NCBI GenBank assembly: GCA_963625685.1
Contig: CAVFTR010000001.1
Coordinates: 1-64,000 of the forward strand
Reading direction: 5' to 3'
From: F23-B02 sp963625685
GTDB taxonomy: Bacteria; Bacillota; Clostridia; Oscillospirales; Oscillospiraceae
Length of the DNA: 64,000 nt
The notes beneath the pieces were generated by a model. It saw nothing but the letters and a program-made list of their open reading frames with translations, searched no databases and had not been told where the DNA came from. The first letter of the stretch is position 1, and each line of letters begins with the position of its first letter. Positions 25,297 to 34,547 of this stretch are shown here, piece by piece. The position numbers were made by a program, and so were the translations under genes.

Positions 25297-27534
25297 GTGG
25301 AAATCATATGGAAAATAGTTAACTTTATCATACTGTTCGGCGCTTTGTTCATCGTCTGCCGCAAGATGGGGCTTTTCGATAAAATGTTCGGAAGCCGCAG
25401 GCGCGGCATCGGCGAGGAGATAGAAAGCTCGGAGAAGGCCAAGGCCAAGGCCAGGGCCCTCGGCGAGGATATCGACAAAGCGAAGGCGGAGAATGAAGAG
25501 CGCAAGCAGCAGCTTCTCAAGGACGCCGAGGCTCAGGCCAAAGCCGACGGAGAGGCGATAGCGGCCGCAGGCGAGGAGGAGGCGAAGAGCCTCATCGAAA
25601 ACGCCGAAAGCAGCGAGGAGCAGCTCATGGCCCAGATGCGCGGCAGGGTATCCGGCGAGGCTGTGCGCCGCGTGGCCGGGATAACGGCCGAGGTGCTGCG
25701 CAGCGGCAGCTTTGAGAACTCCAAGCAGGCGCTCAATGATAAATTCATAGAACAAATTAAAGAATTGGTATCGGCAATGCCGAGTGACATTTTGAACATG
25801 AACGAACTGAAAAAACTTGACATTTCAATAAAGAGCGCGCAGCCGCTGAGCGACGACGAAATGAAGAAGCTCACGCAGATCATATGCGAGACCTTTATCT
25901 CATGCCATAACGAGGTCGATACGGACGTGATAGGCGGCGTGCGTATGCAGGTGGGCGATACCGTGTACGACGGGACTCTTGCCCATACGCTCGACAGGCT
26001 CAGCCAGGATGTTGAAGACAACACCCGCCAAAGCGACAGTCAGATGAGATCCATCGCCGACGGCATCAAGCAGCAGCTTGAGAAGGTAAACGGCGATATA
26101 GACGTATACCAGACCGGCGAGGTGCTCACCCTCGGCGACGGCATCTGCCGCGTATCCGGCCTTGCCGACGTCATGGCCGGCGAGATGCTCGAATTCCCCG
26201 GCGGACTCAAGGGCATGGTACAGGACCTTGACAAGAACAATGTCGGCGTCGTCCTGCTCGGCCCCTTCGGCCATCTGCAGGAGGGCGACAGCGTCCGCCG
26301 CACCGGCCGTATCGTCGAGGTGCCCGTGGGCGACGCTCTCATCGGCCGTGTGGTCGACGCAATGGGCAGCCCCATCGACGGCAAGGGCCCCATCAAGACA
26401 GACTCCTTCCGCCCGGTAGAGAGCCCGGCGCCGAGCGTGCTTGAAAGACAGCCGGTGTCCGTGCCCATGCAGACAGGCCTCAAGGCCATCGACGCGCTCG
26501 TTCCCATCGGCCGCGGCCAGCGCGAGCTCATAATCGGCGACCGGCAGACCGGCAAGACCGCAATAGCGCTCGACGCCATCATCAACCAGAAGGGCAAGGA
26601 CGTTATCTGCATCTACGTCGCCATCGGTCAGAAGGAATCGACCGTTGCGAGCGTTGTGGATAAGCTGCGCAGCTTCGGCGCCATGGACTACACCATCGTA
26701 GTCTCCGCAACGGCCTCCGAGCCCGCCCCCATGCTGTACATAGCTCCCTATGCGGGCGCGGCAATGGGCGAATACTTCATGTACAAGGGAAAGGACGTCC
26801 TCATAATATACGACGACCTGAGCAAGCAGGCCACCGCTTACCGCGAGCTTTCTCTGCTGCTTCAGAGACCGCCCGGACGCGAGGCCTACCCCGGCGACGT
26901 CTTCTACCTGCACTCGAGGCTTCTTGAGCGCGCGGCGCGCCTCAACGAGGAGTCCGGCGGCGGCAGCATGACCGCGCTGCCCATTATCGAGACCCAGGCG
27001 GGAGACATCTCGGCATATATCCCGACAAACGTCATTTCCATAACCGACGGTCAGATATTCCTTGAGAGCGATCTGTTCCACTCGGGCGTGCGTCCGGCGA
27101 TAAACGTCGGCCTGTCGGTATCCCGTGTCGGCGGCGCGGCCCAGCTCGGCGCCATGAAGCAGGTCGCGGGCCGTCTGCGCGTCGATCTGGCTCAGTACCG
27201 CGAGCTTGCGTCGTTTGCACAGTTCGGCTCGGACCTTGACAAGTCCACGAGCGATACCCTGCACCGCGGCGCGCGCATGACCGAGGTCCTGAAGCAGAGC
27301 CAGTACGCTCCCATGAGCGCTGCCGATCAGGTCATCGCGATCTTCGCCGTGTCCGAGGGCTACGCGGACGATCTCGAGCTTTCGGATATCGCTCGCTTCG
27401 AGTCCGAGCTCATAGATCATGTAAACCGCAGCTATCCCGAGTTCCGGGACGAGGTGCTCAGCGGCAGGAAGCTGAGCGCAGAGCAGCAGGCAAAGCTTAA
27501 AGAATGTATCGTAAACTTCAAGAAAACGTTCTGA
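25297..27534 (+). CDS. atpA: ATP synthase b'-deltaC-alpha fusion protein
   Basis: One unbroken 745-residue frame joins three parts. Residues 3-22 are a membrane helix and 35-160 a charged coiled coil (b' subunit). Residues about 178-237 are the C-terminal domain of delta/OSCP (SAQPLSDDEMKKL, then DVIGGVRMQVGDTVYDGTL). Residues about 249-745 are a full alpha subunit with P-loop GDRQTGKT at 414-421. The N-terminal six-helix domain of delta, which normally caps F1, is not recognisable. No separate atpH exists, and no ribosome site precedes the internal Met codons near the delta and alpha parts, so the fusion is probably made as one chain. It would tie the stalk covalently to each alpha; with three alphas per F1, only one b' can act as stalk, which raises assembly questions. 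Confidence 0.9.
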   Translation: MEIIWKIVNFIILFGALFIVCRKMGLFDKMFGSRRRGIGEEIESSEKAKAKARALGEDIDKAKAENEERKQQLLKDAEAQAKADGEAIAAAGEEEAKSLIENAESSEEQLMAQMRGRVSGEAVRRVAGITAEVLRSGSFENSKQALNDKFIEQIKELVSAMPSDILNMNELKKLDISIKSAQPLSDDEMKKLTQIICETFISCHNEVDTDVIGGVRMQVGDTVYDGTLAHTLDRLSQDVEDNTRQSDSQMRSIADGIKQQLEKVNGDIDVYQTGEVLTLGDGICRVSGLADVMAGEMLEFPGGLKGMVQDLDKNNVGVVLLGPFGHLQEGDSVRRTGRIVEVPVGDALIGRVVDAMGSPIDGKGPIKTDSFRPVESPAPSVLERQPVSVPMQTGLKAIDALVPIGRGQRELIIGDRQTGKTAIALDAIINQKGKDVICIYVAIGQKESTVASVVDKLRSFGAMDYTIVVSATASEPAPMLYIAPYAGAAMGEYFMYKGKDVLIIYDDLSKQATAYRELSLLLQRPPGREAYPGDVFYLHSRLLERAARLNEESGGGSMTALPIIETQAGDISAYIPTNVISITDGQIFLESDLFHSGVRPAINVGLSVSRVGGAAQLGAMKQVAGRLRVDLAQYRELASFAQFGSDLDKSTSDTLHRGARMTEVLKQSQYAPMSAADQVIAIFAVSEGYADDLELSDIARFESELIDHVNRSYPEFRDEVLSGRKLSAEQQAKLKECIVNFKKTF

Positions 27535-27558
27535 GAAACGAAGAAGGGAGGGGCATAA

Positions 27559-28428
27559 ATGGCTAATATGCGGGCCATACGCACGCGGATAAAGAGCGTG
27601 AAGAATACCGAGCAGATAACCAAGGCCATGAAGATGGTCGCGGTGTCGAAGCTGCGCAGGACGCAGAGCAGCATGCAGGCCATGCGCCCCTTCGCCGAGA
27701 AGAGCCAGGAGGTCATTGACACCCTGCTTTCGTCGAGCACGGCGAGCCTTGAAAGCCGCTTCATAACGCCTCATAAAGAGGTAAAAAAGGTCTGCTATGT
27801 CCTGTTTTTGGGCAATCGCGGCCTTTGCGGCGCATATAACAGCGCGATACTGCACTACGCAAACTCCGTCATAAAGCAGTCTGGCAAGGACTACGGCCTT
27901 GTGGTCTGCGGCCGCTGGGGCAGGGATGTGCTGACAAACAGCAGGCTCAATGTCATAAGCACCTTTTCCGAGCTGAGCGACACGCCGAATTTGGACGAGG
28001 CGCTGGAGATAGCAGATTATCTCAAGGAGCTTTACACAAGCGGCGAGTATGACGAGATACATCTTATCTATCAGCACTATGTCACGGCCCTGCGCCAGGA
28101 GCCGATGAACGTGCAATACCTGCCGGCAGTGCCCGAAAAGAGCGAAAAGCGCGGCCCGGGCAGGATATTCATATTCGAGCCGGATATGGACAGCGTGCTC
28201 GAGAGCGTCATGCAGCTGTATCTCAACAATAAGATAATGAGCGTGCTGCTTGACGCAAAATGCGGCGAACATTCGGCGCGCATGACGGCGATGACCGCCG
28301 CGTCCGACAGCACAAAGAGCCTCATCGCAGAGCTCGATCTCAAGCTCAACCGCGCCCGTCAGGCGGCCATCACCACCGAGATCACCGAGATCGTCGGCGG
28401 CGCGTCGGCGCTTAAAAAGAAGAAATAA
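27559..28428 (+). CDS. atpG: ATP synthase F1 subunit gamma
   Basis: A 289-residue gamma subunit, the rotating axle. The N-terminal helix (MRAIRTRIKSVKNTEQITKAMKMVA) and the C-terminal helix (RARQAAITTEITEIVGGASAL) are canonical. LGNRGLCGAYN near 91-101 is the conserved central strand. A strong GGGAGGGG site precedes the ATG. Confidence 0.95.
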   Translation: MANMRAIRTRIKSVKNTEQITKAMKMVAVSKLRRTQSSMQAMRPFAEKSQEVIDTLLSSSTASLESRFITPHKEVKKVCYVLFLGNRGLCGAYNSAILHYANSVIKQSGKDYGLVVCGRWGRDVLTNSRLNVISTFSELSDTPNLDEALEIADYLKELYTSGEYDEIHLIYQHYVTALRQEPMNVQYLPAVPEKSEKRGPGRIFIFEPDMDSVLESVMQLYLNNKIMSVLLDAKCGEHSARMTAMTAASDSTKSLIAELDLKLNRARQAAITTEITEIVGGASALKKKK

Positions 28429-28464
28429 CAATTGCTGAAACCCTCAATTTCAGGAGGTAAATGA

Positions 28465-29853
28465 ATGGAAAACGGAATAATCCGAAAGGTCATAGGACCT
28501 GTTGTCGATGTCCAGTTTCCCTCCGGCAAAATGCCGGATATCTATAACGCGATCGAGGTAAAGCTCGAAGACCGCAAGATCGTCATGGAGGTCGTCCAGC
28601 ACATTGGCGACAACAGCGTAAGATGCGTGTCGCTGTTCTCGACCGACGGTCTATCCCGCGGCTGCGCGGCGGTCGATACCGGAGCTCCGATCAAAATGCC
28701 TGTCGGCGAAGCGACGCTGGGCCGTATGTTCAACGTCGTCGGCGACCCCATCGACGGTCAGGGTCCGGTAAACGCCGAGGAGTACATGCCCATACACAGG
28801 GAGGCTCCCGCGTTCACGGATATCGCACCCTCGACCGAGATACTCGAGACCGGCATCAAGGTCGTCGACCTGCTCGCGCCCTACGCAAAGGGCGGCAAGA
28901 TAGGCCTGTTCGGCGGCGCGGGCGTCGGCAAGACGGTGCTTATAATGGAGCTTATCCGCAACGTCGCTTACGAGCACGGCGGCTACTCCGTATTCGCCGG
29001 CGTCGGAGAGCGCAGCCGTGAGGGCAACGACCTCTGGCACGAGATGACCGAGTCCGGCGTTATAAATAAGACCGCGCTCGTGTTCGGTCAGATGAACGAG
29101 CCGCCCGGAGCGCGTCTGCGCGTCCCTCTGTCCGGCCTTACGATAGCGGAGAACTTCCGCGACGAGTCCGGCCAGGACGTTCTGCTGTTTATCGACAACA
29201 TATTCAGATTCACTCAGGCCGGCTCCGAGGTCTCGGCGCTGCTCGGACGTATGCCCTCCGCCGTCGGCTATCAGCCGACGCTGGCGACCGAGATGGGCGC
29301 TCTGCAGGAGCGCATAACCTCGACGCGAAACGGCTCGGTGACCTCGGTCCAGGCGATCTACGTCCCCGCCGACGACCTTACAGACCCCGCCCCGGCGACG
29401 GCCTTTGCGCATCTTGACGCGACGACCGTTCTGTCGCGAAGCATATCCGAGCTCGGCATCTACCCCGCGGTCGATCCTCTGGAGTCGACCTCGAGGATAC
29501 TCGATCCGAACATACTCGGCAAGGAGCATTACGAGACGGCGCGCGCCGTTCAGGCGGTGCTTCAGAAGTACAAGGAGCTGCAGGATATAATCGCGGTCCT
29601 CGGCATGGACGAGCTGGGCGTCGAGGACAAGGCCACGGTCAACCGCGCAAGAAGGATACAGCGCTTCCTCTCGCAGCCTTTCCACGTTGCCGAGAACTTT
29701 ACGGGCACCAAGGGCGCATATGTAAAGATGGAGGACACCATCCGCGGCTTCCAGGCCATACTGGGCGGCGACTGCGACGATCTTCCCGAGCAGGCCTTCC
29801 TCATGTGCGGAACGATAGACGAAGTGCTCGCAAAGCGCGACCAGTTCAGGTAA
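28465..29853 (+). CDS. atpD: ATP synthase F1 subunit beta
   Basis: A 462-residue catalytic subunit. The P-loop GGAGVGKT lies near 152-159, GERSREGNDL near 184-193 holds the catalytic Glu, and LLFIDNIFRFTQAGSEVSALLGRMPSAVGYQP fragments of the Walker B/catalytic region follow near 240-272. Standard length and position. AGGAGG precedes the ATG. Confidence 0.96.
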   Translation: MENGIIRKVIGPVVDVQFPSGKMPDIYNAIEVKLEDRKIVMEVVQHIGDNSVRCVSLFSTDGLSRGCAAVDTGAPIKMPVGEATLGRMFNVVGDPIDGQGPVNAEEYMPIHREAPAFTDIAPSTEILETGIKVVDLLAPYAKGGKIGLFGGAGVGKTVLIMELIRNVAYEHGGYSVFAGVGERSREGNDLWHEMTESGVINKTALVFGQMNEPPGARLRVPLSGLTIAENFRDESGQDVLLFIDNIFRFTQAGSEVSALLGRMPSAVGYQPTLATEMGALQERITSTRNGSVTSVQAIYVPADDLTDPAPATAFAHLDATTVLSRSISELGIYPAVDPLESTSRILDPNILGKEHYETARAVQAVLQKYKELQDIIAVLGMDELGVEDKATVNRARRIQRFLSQPFHVAENFTGTKGAYVKMEDTIRGFQAILGGDCDDLPEQAFLMCGTIDEVLAKRDQFR

Positions 29854-29859
29854 AGCGCC

Positions 29860-30270
29860 ATGGCAGATAAGATCCATTTTCAGATCGCTACGGCAGACGG
29901 CGTGGTGTGCGACGCACTATCGAGCTATGCGCATGTCCCGCTTGCCGACGGCGACGCCGGTATCCTGCCCGATCACGCGCCGATGATAGGCGCGCTCAGG
30001 GACGGCGTGGTCAGATACATCTCCGGGGGCGAGGAGCATTTTGCCGCGATAAGCGGCGGAGTGCTGAGCGTCGCGGATAACGAGGTGATCCTGCTCGCCC
30101 GCACGGCGGAGAGGGCGGAGACCATCGATCTCGCCCGCGCCCAGGCGGCCGAGAGAAGGGCCCGCCAGCGTCTTGAGCAGCACGCCGCCGACACGGACTT
30201 AAAGCGCGCTGAGCTCTCCCTCCATCGTGCGATCGCCCGCGAAAAGGCATATACGCTGCTTCACAAGTGA
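29860..30270 (+). CDS. atpC: ATP synthase F1 subunit epsilon
   Basis: A 136-residue epsilon subunit with the beta-sandwich domain (LPDHAPMIGALRDGVVRYI near 34-52) and the C-terminal helical hairpin (about 88-135, ERRARQRLEQH). It begins six bases after atpD and is the last gene of the operon. Confidence 0.94.
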   Translation: MADKIHFQIATADGVVCDALSSYAHVPLADGDAGILPDHAPMIGALRDGVVRYISGGEEHFAAISGGVLSVADNEVILLARTAERAETIDLARAQAAERRARQRLEQHAADTDLKRAELSLHRAIAREKAYTLLHK

Positions 30271-30284
30271 TATGTATGAAAAAG

Positions 30285-30585
30285 CCCGCCTTGGGCCGGC
30301 TGAGACAGGAAAGCCCACGGTTTTGAGCGGCTCTTTTCCGCCCATACGGCATAAAAAATCCCGGCAATACACAAAGTATTGCCGGGATTTTGTTATTTTG
30401 TCTGAACGAAAATTTCTCGCTCAAAACTGCTGGCACCCGAAAAGGCTCAGCAGGTGCGAGGCCAGGGCGCGGCGGCGCAGGCATACTTTGTTATACCAAG
30501 CCGCCGCAGCGACGGCATTCGTGCACGCTGTGTCATTTCAGACGTGTGCTTTCTTATATCCGCCGGCCCAAAGGACGGGATCTTT
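30285..30585. repeat. Gene-free interval with nested inverted repeats
   Basis: The outer parts CCCGCCTTGGGCCGGC (about 30287-30302) and, on the other strand, CCCGTCCTTTGGGCCGGCGG (about 30559-30578) are imperfect inverted copies. Inside, GTCTGAA (30400-30406) matches TTCAGAC (30537-30543), enclosing a GC-rich segment with a GGCGGC/GCCGCC hairpin. It looks like a second kind of small non-coding element, seen once here. No gene is evident. Confidence 0.45.
30356..30395. terminator. Strong terminator after the atp operon
   Basis: A perfect 15-bp stem (AAATCCCGGCAATAC / GTATTGCCGGGATTT) with loop ACAAA is followed by TTGTTATTTT. It can act in both directions and lies between atpC and the convergent ABC gene. 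Confidence 0.88.
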
Positions 30586-30599
30586 TACTGTATCGATTC

Positions 30600-33557
30600 T
30601 TACTCGGTCCTCAGGGCGACCACGGGGTCCTTGTTCGCCGCGACGCGCGAGGGGATAAGACCCGCTACGACCGTCAGCAGCATGCTTATGATGACGAGCG
30701 TTACGGCCGCTGCCGGCGGCAGCACGGCGTTTATCGAGTAGATGCCGGTCAGGCTGTGTACGACGGCGTTTATCGGCAGGCACAGAAGTATCGTCGCCAG
30801 AATACCTATGAGCCCCGCGCCGAAGCCGACTATGACAGTCTCGGCGTTAAATACGCTCGATATATCCTTTTTCGAGGCGCCGATAGCCCTCAGTATGCCG
30901 ATCTCCTTTGTGCGCTCAAGGACGCTTATGTAGGTTATGATGCCTATCATGATGCTCGAGACGACAAGACTTATGGCAACGAAGGCGATGAGAACGTAGG
31001 ATATGACGTTTATGATCGTCGTGACAGAGCTCATGATGAGCGCGACGTAGTCGGTGTAGCTTATCTGATCCTCGGCTGCCTCCACGGTGGAGTTATACTC
31101 CTCGATGACCTCGGCGACGGCGTCCTTTGCCGCGAAGGTCGAGACATAGATGTTCACGCCGGAGGGGGAGTCGAGGTCGACATAGCCCAGCGTGCGGAGA
31201 TTCTTCTCATAGCTCGAGCTCGAGAAGGTCTCGGGCATGAGCTGACTGTAAATGAGCTCGTAGCCCTCGTCGGTGAGGTAGCAGCTGTCGAAGGCCTGAG
31301 CGAGGGAAGCGGTCGAGAGCTGGCTCATCTGCTTTTTGACCTCCTCGGCGTAGGCCTGCTTTATCTGCTGCGTCAGCATCTCGCGCATATAGCTCATAAG
31401 CGTCTCGTCGTCCATGGCGCTGAGCATGTCCGCGTACTCGGGATAGCTTTCGAGCACCTGCTTTTCGATATCCTCGCGGGATACGCCGCCGAGCTTTTCG
31501 TCTATCATTGAGCTTACGTAGGAATCCGGCGCGAGGGACATGTATGCGATGTACAGCTCGGCCTTTTTCGCCTGATCTATGCCCGCGCAGTAATCCTGCA
31601 CGGCCTGCTTTATCTCGTCCGCGGACAGGGCCTTATCGCTTGCCTTGAAGGGCAGACCGGTGAATATATCGTGCTGAGGGTCCTCGAGCTGCCGCTTGAC
31701 GAGCTCTTTCTGGGCCGTCTGCTCGACCACGTATTTTGTCAGCGCGTTCGTGTAGCCTATCGCGCCGTTCATCATGCCGCTGACGGCGTCAGCGCTCTGA
31801 CGCACAACGCCGACGATCTTCAGCTGTATGCCGTTTGAATACAGCGTCTTGAGCCCGAGCTCGTCGCCGCTTATGTCCTTATACTCGCCCGTCTGCGGAT
31901 CCTTCTGCCAGCAGTCAGCGGGGAGAATGAGGCTGAAGGTCTTTTGGCACACGTCGGCGTAGCTCCAGCTTTCGAGCTTGGTCGTATCGCTCTGCTCTCC
32001 GCTCATATAGCCGGCCATGGCTGCGAGCATTTCGTTTGAGGACTTAAGTCCCAGCGCGTACAGCACCATGTCCGAGACCTCGTTGTTCTCGTCGACGATG
32101 AGCACCACCTCGTCATAGCTCTGCGGCCATGAGCCGTAGAGCACGTCGTACTGCCCCTGCAGCATCGGGCTTATCAGCCCGTCGTCGCCGGGCAGCATCT
32201 CCTGCCATACGACGAACTGGCTCTGCGTGCTGCTCATGCCGGAGGACGAGAACATGTCGTTCATCGACTGATTTACCGACTGCTCGGCGTCCTCGCCGAT
32301 GACCCCGGCGCGCATCCTGCTCATGAGGCTCATCACGTCGGACTTGACGATCTTGCCGTCGGCGTCCTTGGTGTACAGATTCATCGGCAGATCGTAGGTG
32401 TACTGGATATTCGTCGCGTTGCGGCTGAGCTTTGAATCCGTGCTCATCTGCTCGTCGAGGAAGCCCTTGAGCTTCGTGACGTTGTTCTCCTGCACCTCGG
32501 CGCTGGTCATGGCGTTCATCATTTCGTACATGATGGTGTTGCCGTAAACCGCGTCCTTATCGTGCTTGCTCGCCGCGTCCTCGGCGTTTATGCCCATGAG
32601 CGTCGTCATGAGCGAGGACATGTCCACAGACTCTGCCTGGATGGATATCGGGTAGGACGACAGCGTGTCCTCCTGAACGCGGTCTATGTAGTTATTCACG
32701 CCCGTCGATATCGAGAGGATGAGCGCGATGCCGATTATGCCGATGCTTCCGGCAAAGGCGGTCAGTATCGTGCGGCCTTTTTTAGTCATGAGGTTATTGA
32801 GCGACAGTGACAGCGCGGTCATGTAGCTCATCGCCGTTTTGCGCTGCACAGCGGGGGCCGCGGGCTCGTCGACCTGCGCGCAGTATGGCATCGAGTCGCC
32901 GGTTATGAGGCCGTCCTTGAGCCTGATTATGCGCGAGGCGTAGCTGTCTGCAAGCTCGGGATTGTGCGTTACCATGATGATGAGCTTATCCCTGGATATC
33001 TCCTTAAGTATCTCCATGATCTGAACGCTCGTCTCCGAGTCGAGCGCGCCCGTCGGCTCGTCGGCCAGCAGGATATCGGGGTCGTTTACCAGCGCGCGGG
33101 CTATCGCGACGCGCTGCATCTGGCCGCCGGACATCTGATTCGGCTTTTTGCCGAGCTGATCGCCGAGGCCGACCTGCTCGAGCGCCCTTACGGCCCGCTC
33201 GCGGCGCTCTGTCTTGCTCACGCCCGACAGGGTGAGGGCGAGCTCGACGTTTGCGAGCACCGTCTGATGCGGTATGAGGTTATAGGACTGAAAAACGAAG
33301 CCTATCGAGTGGTTGCGGTAGGTATCCCAGTCGCGGTCGCTGTATTCCTTCGTCGAGCGTCCGTTGATGACAAGGTCGCCGCTGGTGTACTGGTCGAGGC
33401 CGCCTATGATATTAAGCAGCGTGGTCTTGCCGCAGCCGGAGTGTCCGAGCACGGCGACAAACTCGCTTTTTCTGAACTCAAGGTCGATGCCCTTGAGCGC
33501 GTGCACGGTATCGCCGCCGACGGCGTAGTCCTTTGTTATGCCTTTTAATTTGAGCAT
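30600..33557 (-). CDS. ABC transporter, fused ATPase and FtsX/MacB-type permease
   Basis: A 985-residue protein. Residues 1-225 form a LolD/MacB-like ATPase (P-loop GHSGCGKT at 38-45, signature QMSGGQMQR near 142, Walker B LLADEPTGA near 162-170). A membrane helix near 265-290 is followed by a large extracytoplasmic domain (about 290-830), and three C-terminal membrane helices with the FtsX motif VLERTKEIGILRAIGASKKDI near 890-910. Such transporters export or extract peptides or lipids and often give resistance to antimicrobial peptides. No two-component system lies beside it. The GCAGGAG site precedes ATG 33557. The cargo is unknown. Confidence 0.9.
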   Translation of the reverse strand: MLKLKGITKDYAVGGDTVHALKGIDLEFRKSEFVAVLGHSGCGKTTLLNIIGGLDQYTSGDLVINGRSTKEYSDRDWDTYRNHSIGFVFQSYNLIPHQTVLANVELALTLSGVSKTERRERAVRALEQVGLGDQLGKKPNQMSGGQMQRVAIARALVNDPDILLADEPTGALDSETSVQIMEILKEISRDKLIIMVTHNPELADSYASRIIRLKDGLITGDSMPYCAQVDEPAAPAVQRKTAMSYMTALSLSLNNLMTKKGRTILTAFAGSIGIIGIALILSISTGVNNYIDRVQEDTLSSYPISIQAESVDMSSLMTTLMGINAEDAASKHDKDAVYGNTIMYEMMNAMTSAEVQENNVTKLKGFLDEQMSTDSKLSRNATNIQYTYDLPMNLYTKDADGKIVKSDVMSLMSRMRAGVIGEDAEQSVNQSMNDMFSSSGMSSTQSQFVVWQEMLPGDDGLISPMLQGQYDVLYGSWPQSYDEVVLIVDENNEVSDMVLYALGLKSSNEMLAAMAGYMSGEQSDTTKLESWSYADVCQKTFSLILPADCWQKDPQTGEYKDISGDELGLKTLYSNGIQLKIVGVVRQSADAVSGMMNGAIGYTNALTKYVVEQTAQKELVKRQLEDPQHDIFTGLPFKASDKALSADEIKQAVQDYCAGIDQAKKAELYIAYMSLAPDSYVSSMIDEKLGGVSREDIEKQVLESYPEYADMLSAMDDETLMSYMREMLTQQIKQAYAEEVKKQMSQLSTASLAQAFDSCYLTDEGYELIYSQLMPETFSSSSYEKNLRTLGYVDLDSPSGVNIYVSTFAAKDAVAEVIEEYNSTVEAAEDQISYTDYVALIMSSVTTIINVISYVLIAFVAISLVVSSIMIGIITYISVLERTKEIGILRAIGASKKDISSVFNAETVIVGFGAGLIGILATILLCLPINAVVHSLTGIYSINAVLPPAAAVTLVIISMLLTVVAGLIPSRVAANKDPVVALRTE

Positions 33558-33679
33558 TCAGCAAATCTCCTGCATTATTTGATGTGTAATGGAGTAATTA
33601 TCGGCTTTTTCGGTCCTAAAGTCAATAGCTGTAACAAAAAGTTAAGAAAATGGTAAGAGAAGGGGCCCGCTCTGCGGTG

Positions 33680-33708
33680 TTGACATTTTGCTCGCGATGA
33701 GTTACAAT
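33680..33708 (+). promoter_or_regulatory. Sigma-A promoter of tRNA-Arg
   Basis: TTGACA at 33680-33685 and TACAAT at 33703-33708 are separated by 17 bases and lie 12 bases before the tRNA. This is close to a consensus promoter. Confidence 0.85.
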
Positions 33709-33719
33709 AACTGAGCTAT

Positions 33720-33796
33720 GCCTCCGTAGCTCACCTGGACAGAGCGTGCGCCTCCTAAGCGCAAGGTAGTGAGTTCGAGTCTCGCCGGGGGTGCCA
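33720..33796 (+). tRNA. tRNA-Arg (anticodon CCT), CCA encoded
   Basis: The cloverleaf folds well: acceptor GCCTCCG / CGGGGGT with two G-U pairs, D stem GCTC/GAGC, anticodon stem TGCGC/GCGCA around loop CTCCTAA (anticodon CCT, reads AGG), and T arm GTGAG-TTCGAGT-CTCGC. The 3' CCA is in the DNA (33794-33796). Confidence 0.95.
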
Positions 33797-33802
33797 GAAA
33801 AT

Positions 33803-33843
33803 AAGCCGAAAGCCCTTGAAAACAAGGGCTTTCGGCTTTGCTT
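33803..33843 (+). terminator. Terminator of tRNA-Arg
   Basis: AAGCCGAAAGCCCTTG (33803-33818) pairs fully with CAAGGGCTTTCGGCTT (33823-33838) around AAAA, a 16-bp stem, followed by TGCTTGTTTTT. Confidence 0.9.
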
Positions 33844-33980
33844 GTTTTTATCTGAGCCGGTCCAACGGAGCAAAGCGTACTCAAGCCATGCTTGAGTCGG
33901 AAATTTTATTTTCAACGCACACCTGCTGGCAATGTGCCTGAATATATGTTAAGCTATAGCTGGATCAAGGAGGTGCGGCT

Positions 33981-34283
33981 ATGAGCTTGGGAAATAACAT
34001 TTCAAATGCGCGAAAAAAACGCAGGATCAAGCCGCTGTATTATGAAAATATCGGCAGGAATGAGCTCGCTTCGCTCGTCAAATGCATTGACCGATGCAAT
34101 GACCTTTCGTGCATGACGGACGGATTCTCACGGCAGAAGATGATCACCTGTGTGTCCGACACCGAGCGATATCTTATGCCTCTGCTGGACGTTGTGAAAA
34201 ACGTCCCCAAGTGGAACAATGCCGCGTGGCTGCTCAGGTATCAGGTGACCGCGCTGGTCGAAAGCTTCAAGCGCGTGCTGTAA
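33981..34283 (+). CDS. Small basic hypothetical protein
   Basis: A 100-residue soluble protein, rich in Lys/Arg at its N-terminus (NARKKRRIKPLYY), predicted helical, with several Cys. I do not recognise it. The AAGGAGGTG site is excellent, which supports expression. A second good site (AAAGGAG) 20 bases after its stop leads only to a five-codon frame (34308-34322), perhaps the remnant of a lost gene. It lies between tRNA-Arg and the riboswitch. Confidence 0.6.
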   Translation: MSLGNNISNARKKRRIKPLYYENIGRNELASLVKCIDRCNDLSCMTDGFSRQKMITCVSDTERYLMPLLDVVKNVPKWNNAAWLLRYQVTALVESFKRVL

Positions 34284-34327
34284 TCAAAATCGGAAAGGAG
34301 ATATCACATGATGTGCGGATAAAAGCT

Positions 34328-34355
34328 TGATTATCGTTCCGTTTGTGATATAATA
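34328..34355 (+). promoter_or_regulatory. Promoter of the riboswitch-controlled transcript
   Basis: TTGATT (34328-34333) and a perfect TATAAT (34350-34355) are spaced by 16 bases, about 30 bases before the aptamer begins. Confidence 0.75.
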
Positions 34356-34383
34356 GCAGTACAGCAAAAAACAAATATCGAAA

Positions 34384-34512
34384 TGCCTATGAAGAGTGCG
34401 CGAGAGACAAGCTCGTTGACCGCACGGCAACCTACCGGGGACGGTAAGGTGCCAAAGCTTGACCGATAGGACATCGCCTGCAGCCCTGTCGGAACGATGG
34501 GACTGCTTTTTT
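34384..34512 (+). ncRNA. SAM-type riboswitch (SAM-I/SAM-IV-variant-like) with terminator
   Basis: The core closes with CCTAT (34386-34390) and ATAGG (34466-34470). Inside are GTGCG/CGCAC, a CGAG/CTCG hairpin followed by TTGAC, the family signature GGCAACC, a CCTACC/GGTAAGG arm and GGTGCCAA. These are the conserved SAM-binding elements; the extra P4 arm of SAM-I is lacking, as in SAM-I/IV variants. Downstream, a GCAG...CTGC hairpin with T6 (34507-34512) forms the off-switch just before the gene at 34548. Ligand identity is inferred from the motif. Confidence 0.65.
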
Positions 34513-34547
34513 CGCTCTTTTTACGGCAGATAAAAGGAGCGGAAAGC

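Noticed and set aside
25900..28431. An 843-codon open frame on the minus strand opposite the alpha-fusion and gamma genes
   Set aside because: It is the antisense shadow of highly conserved atp genes in GC-rich DNA, has no ribosome site, and its product is a low-complexity His/Ala/Leu-rich sequence without any family motif.
33622..33915. Minus-strand open frame across the tRNA-Arg gene
   Set aside because: It overlaps a well-folded tRNA with promoter and terminator; its product is chance translation of tRNA antisense.
34308..34322. A five-codon frame (MMCG) with a good AAAGGAG site
   Set aside because: Too short for a supported protein and not linked to the riboswitch structure; probably a remnant after deletion.
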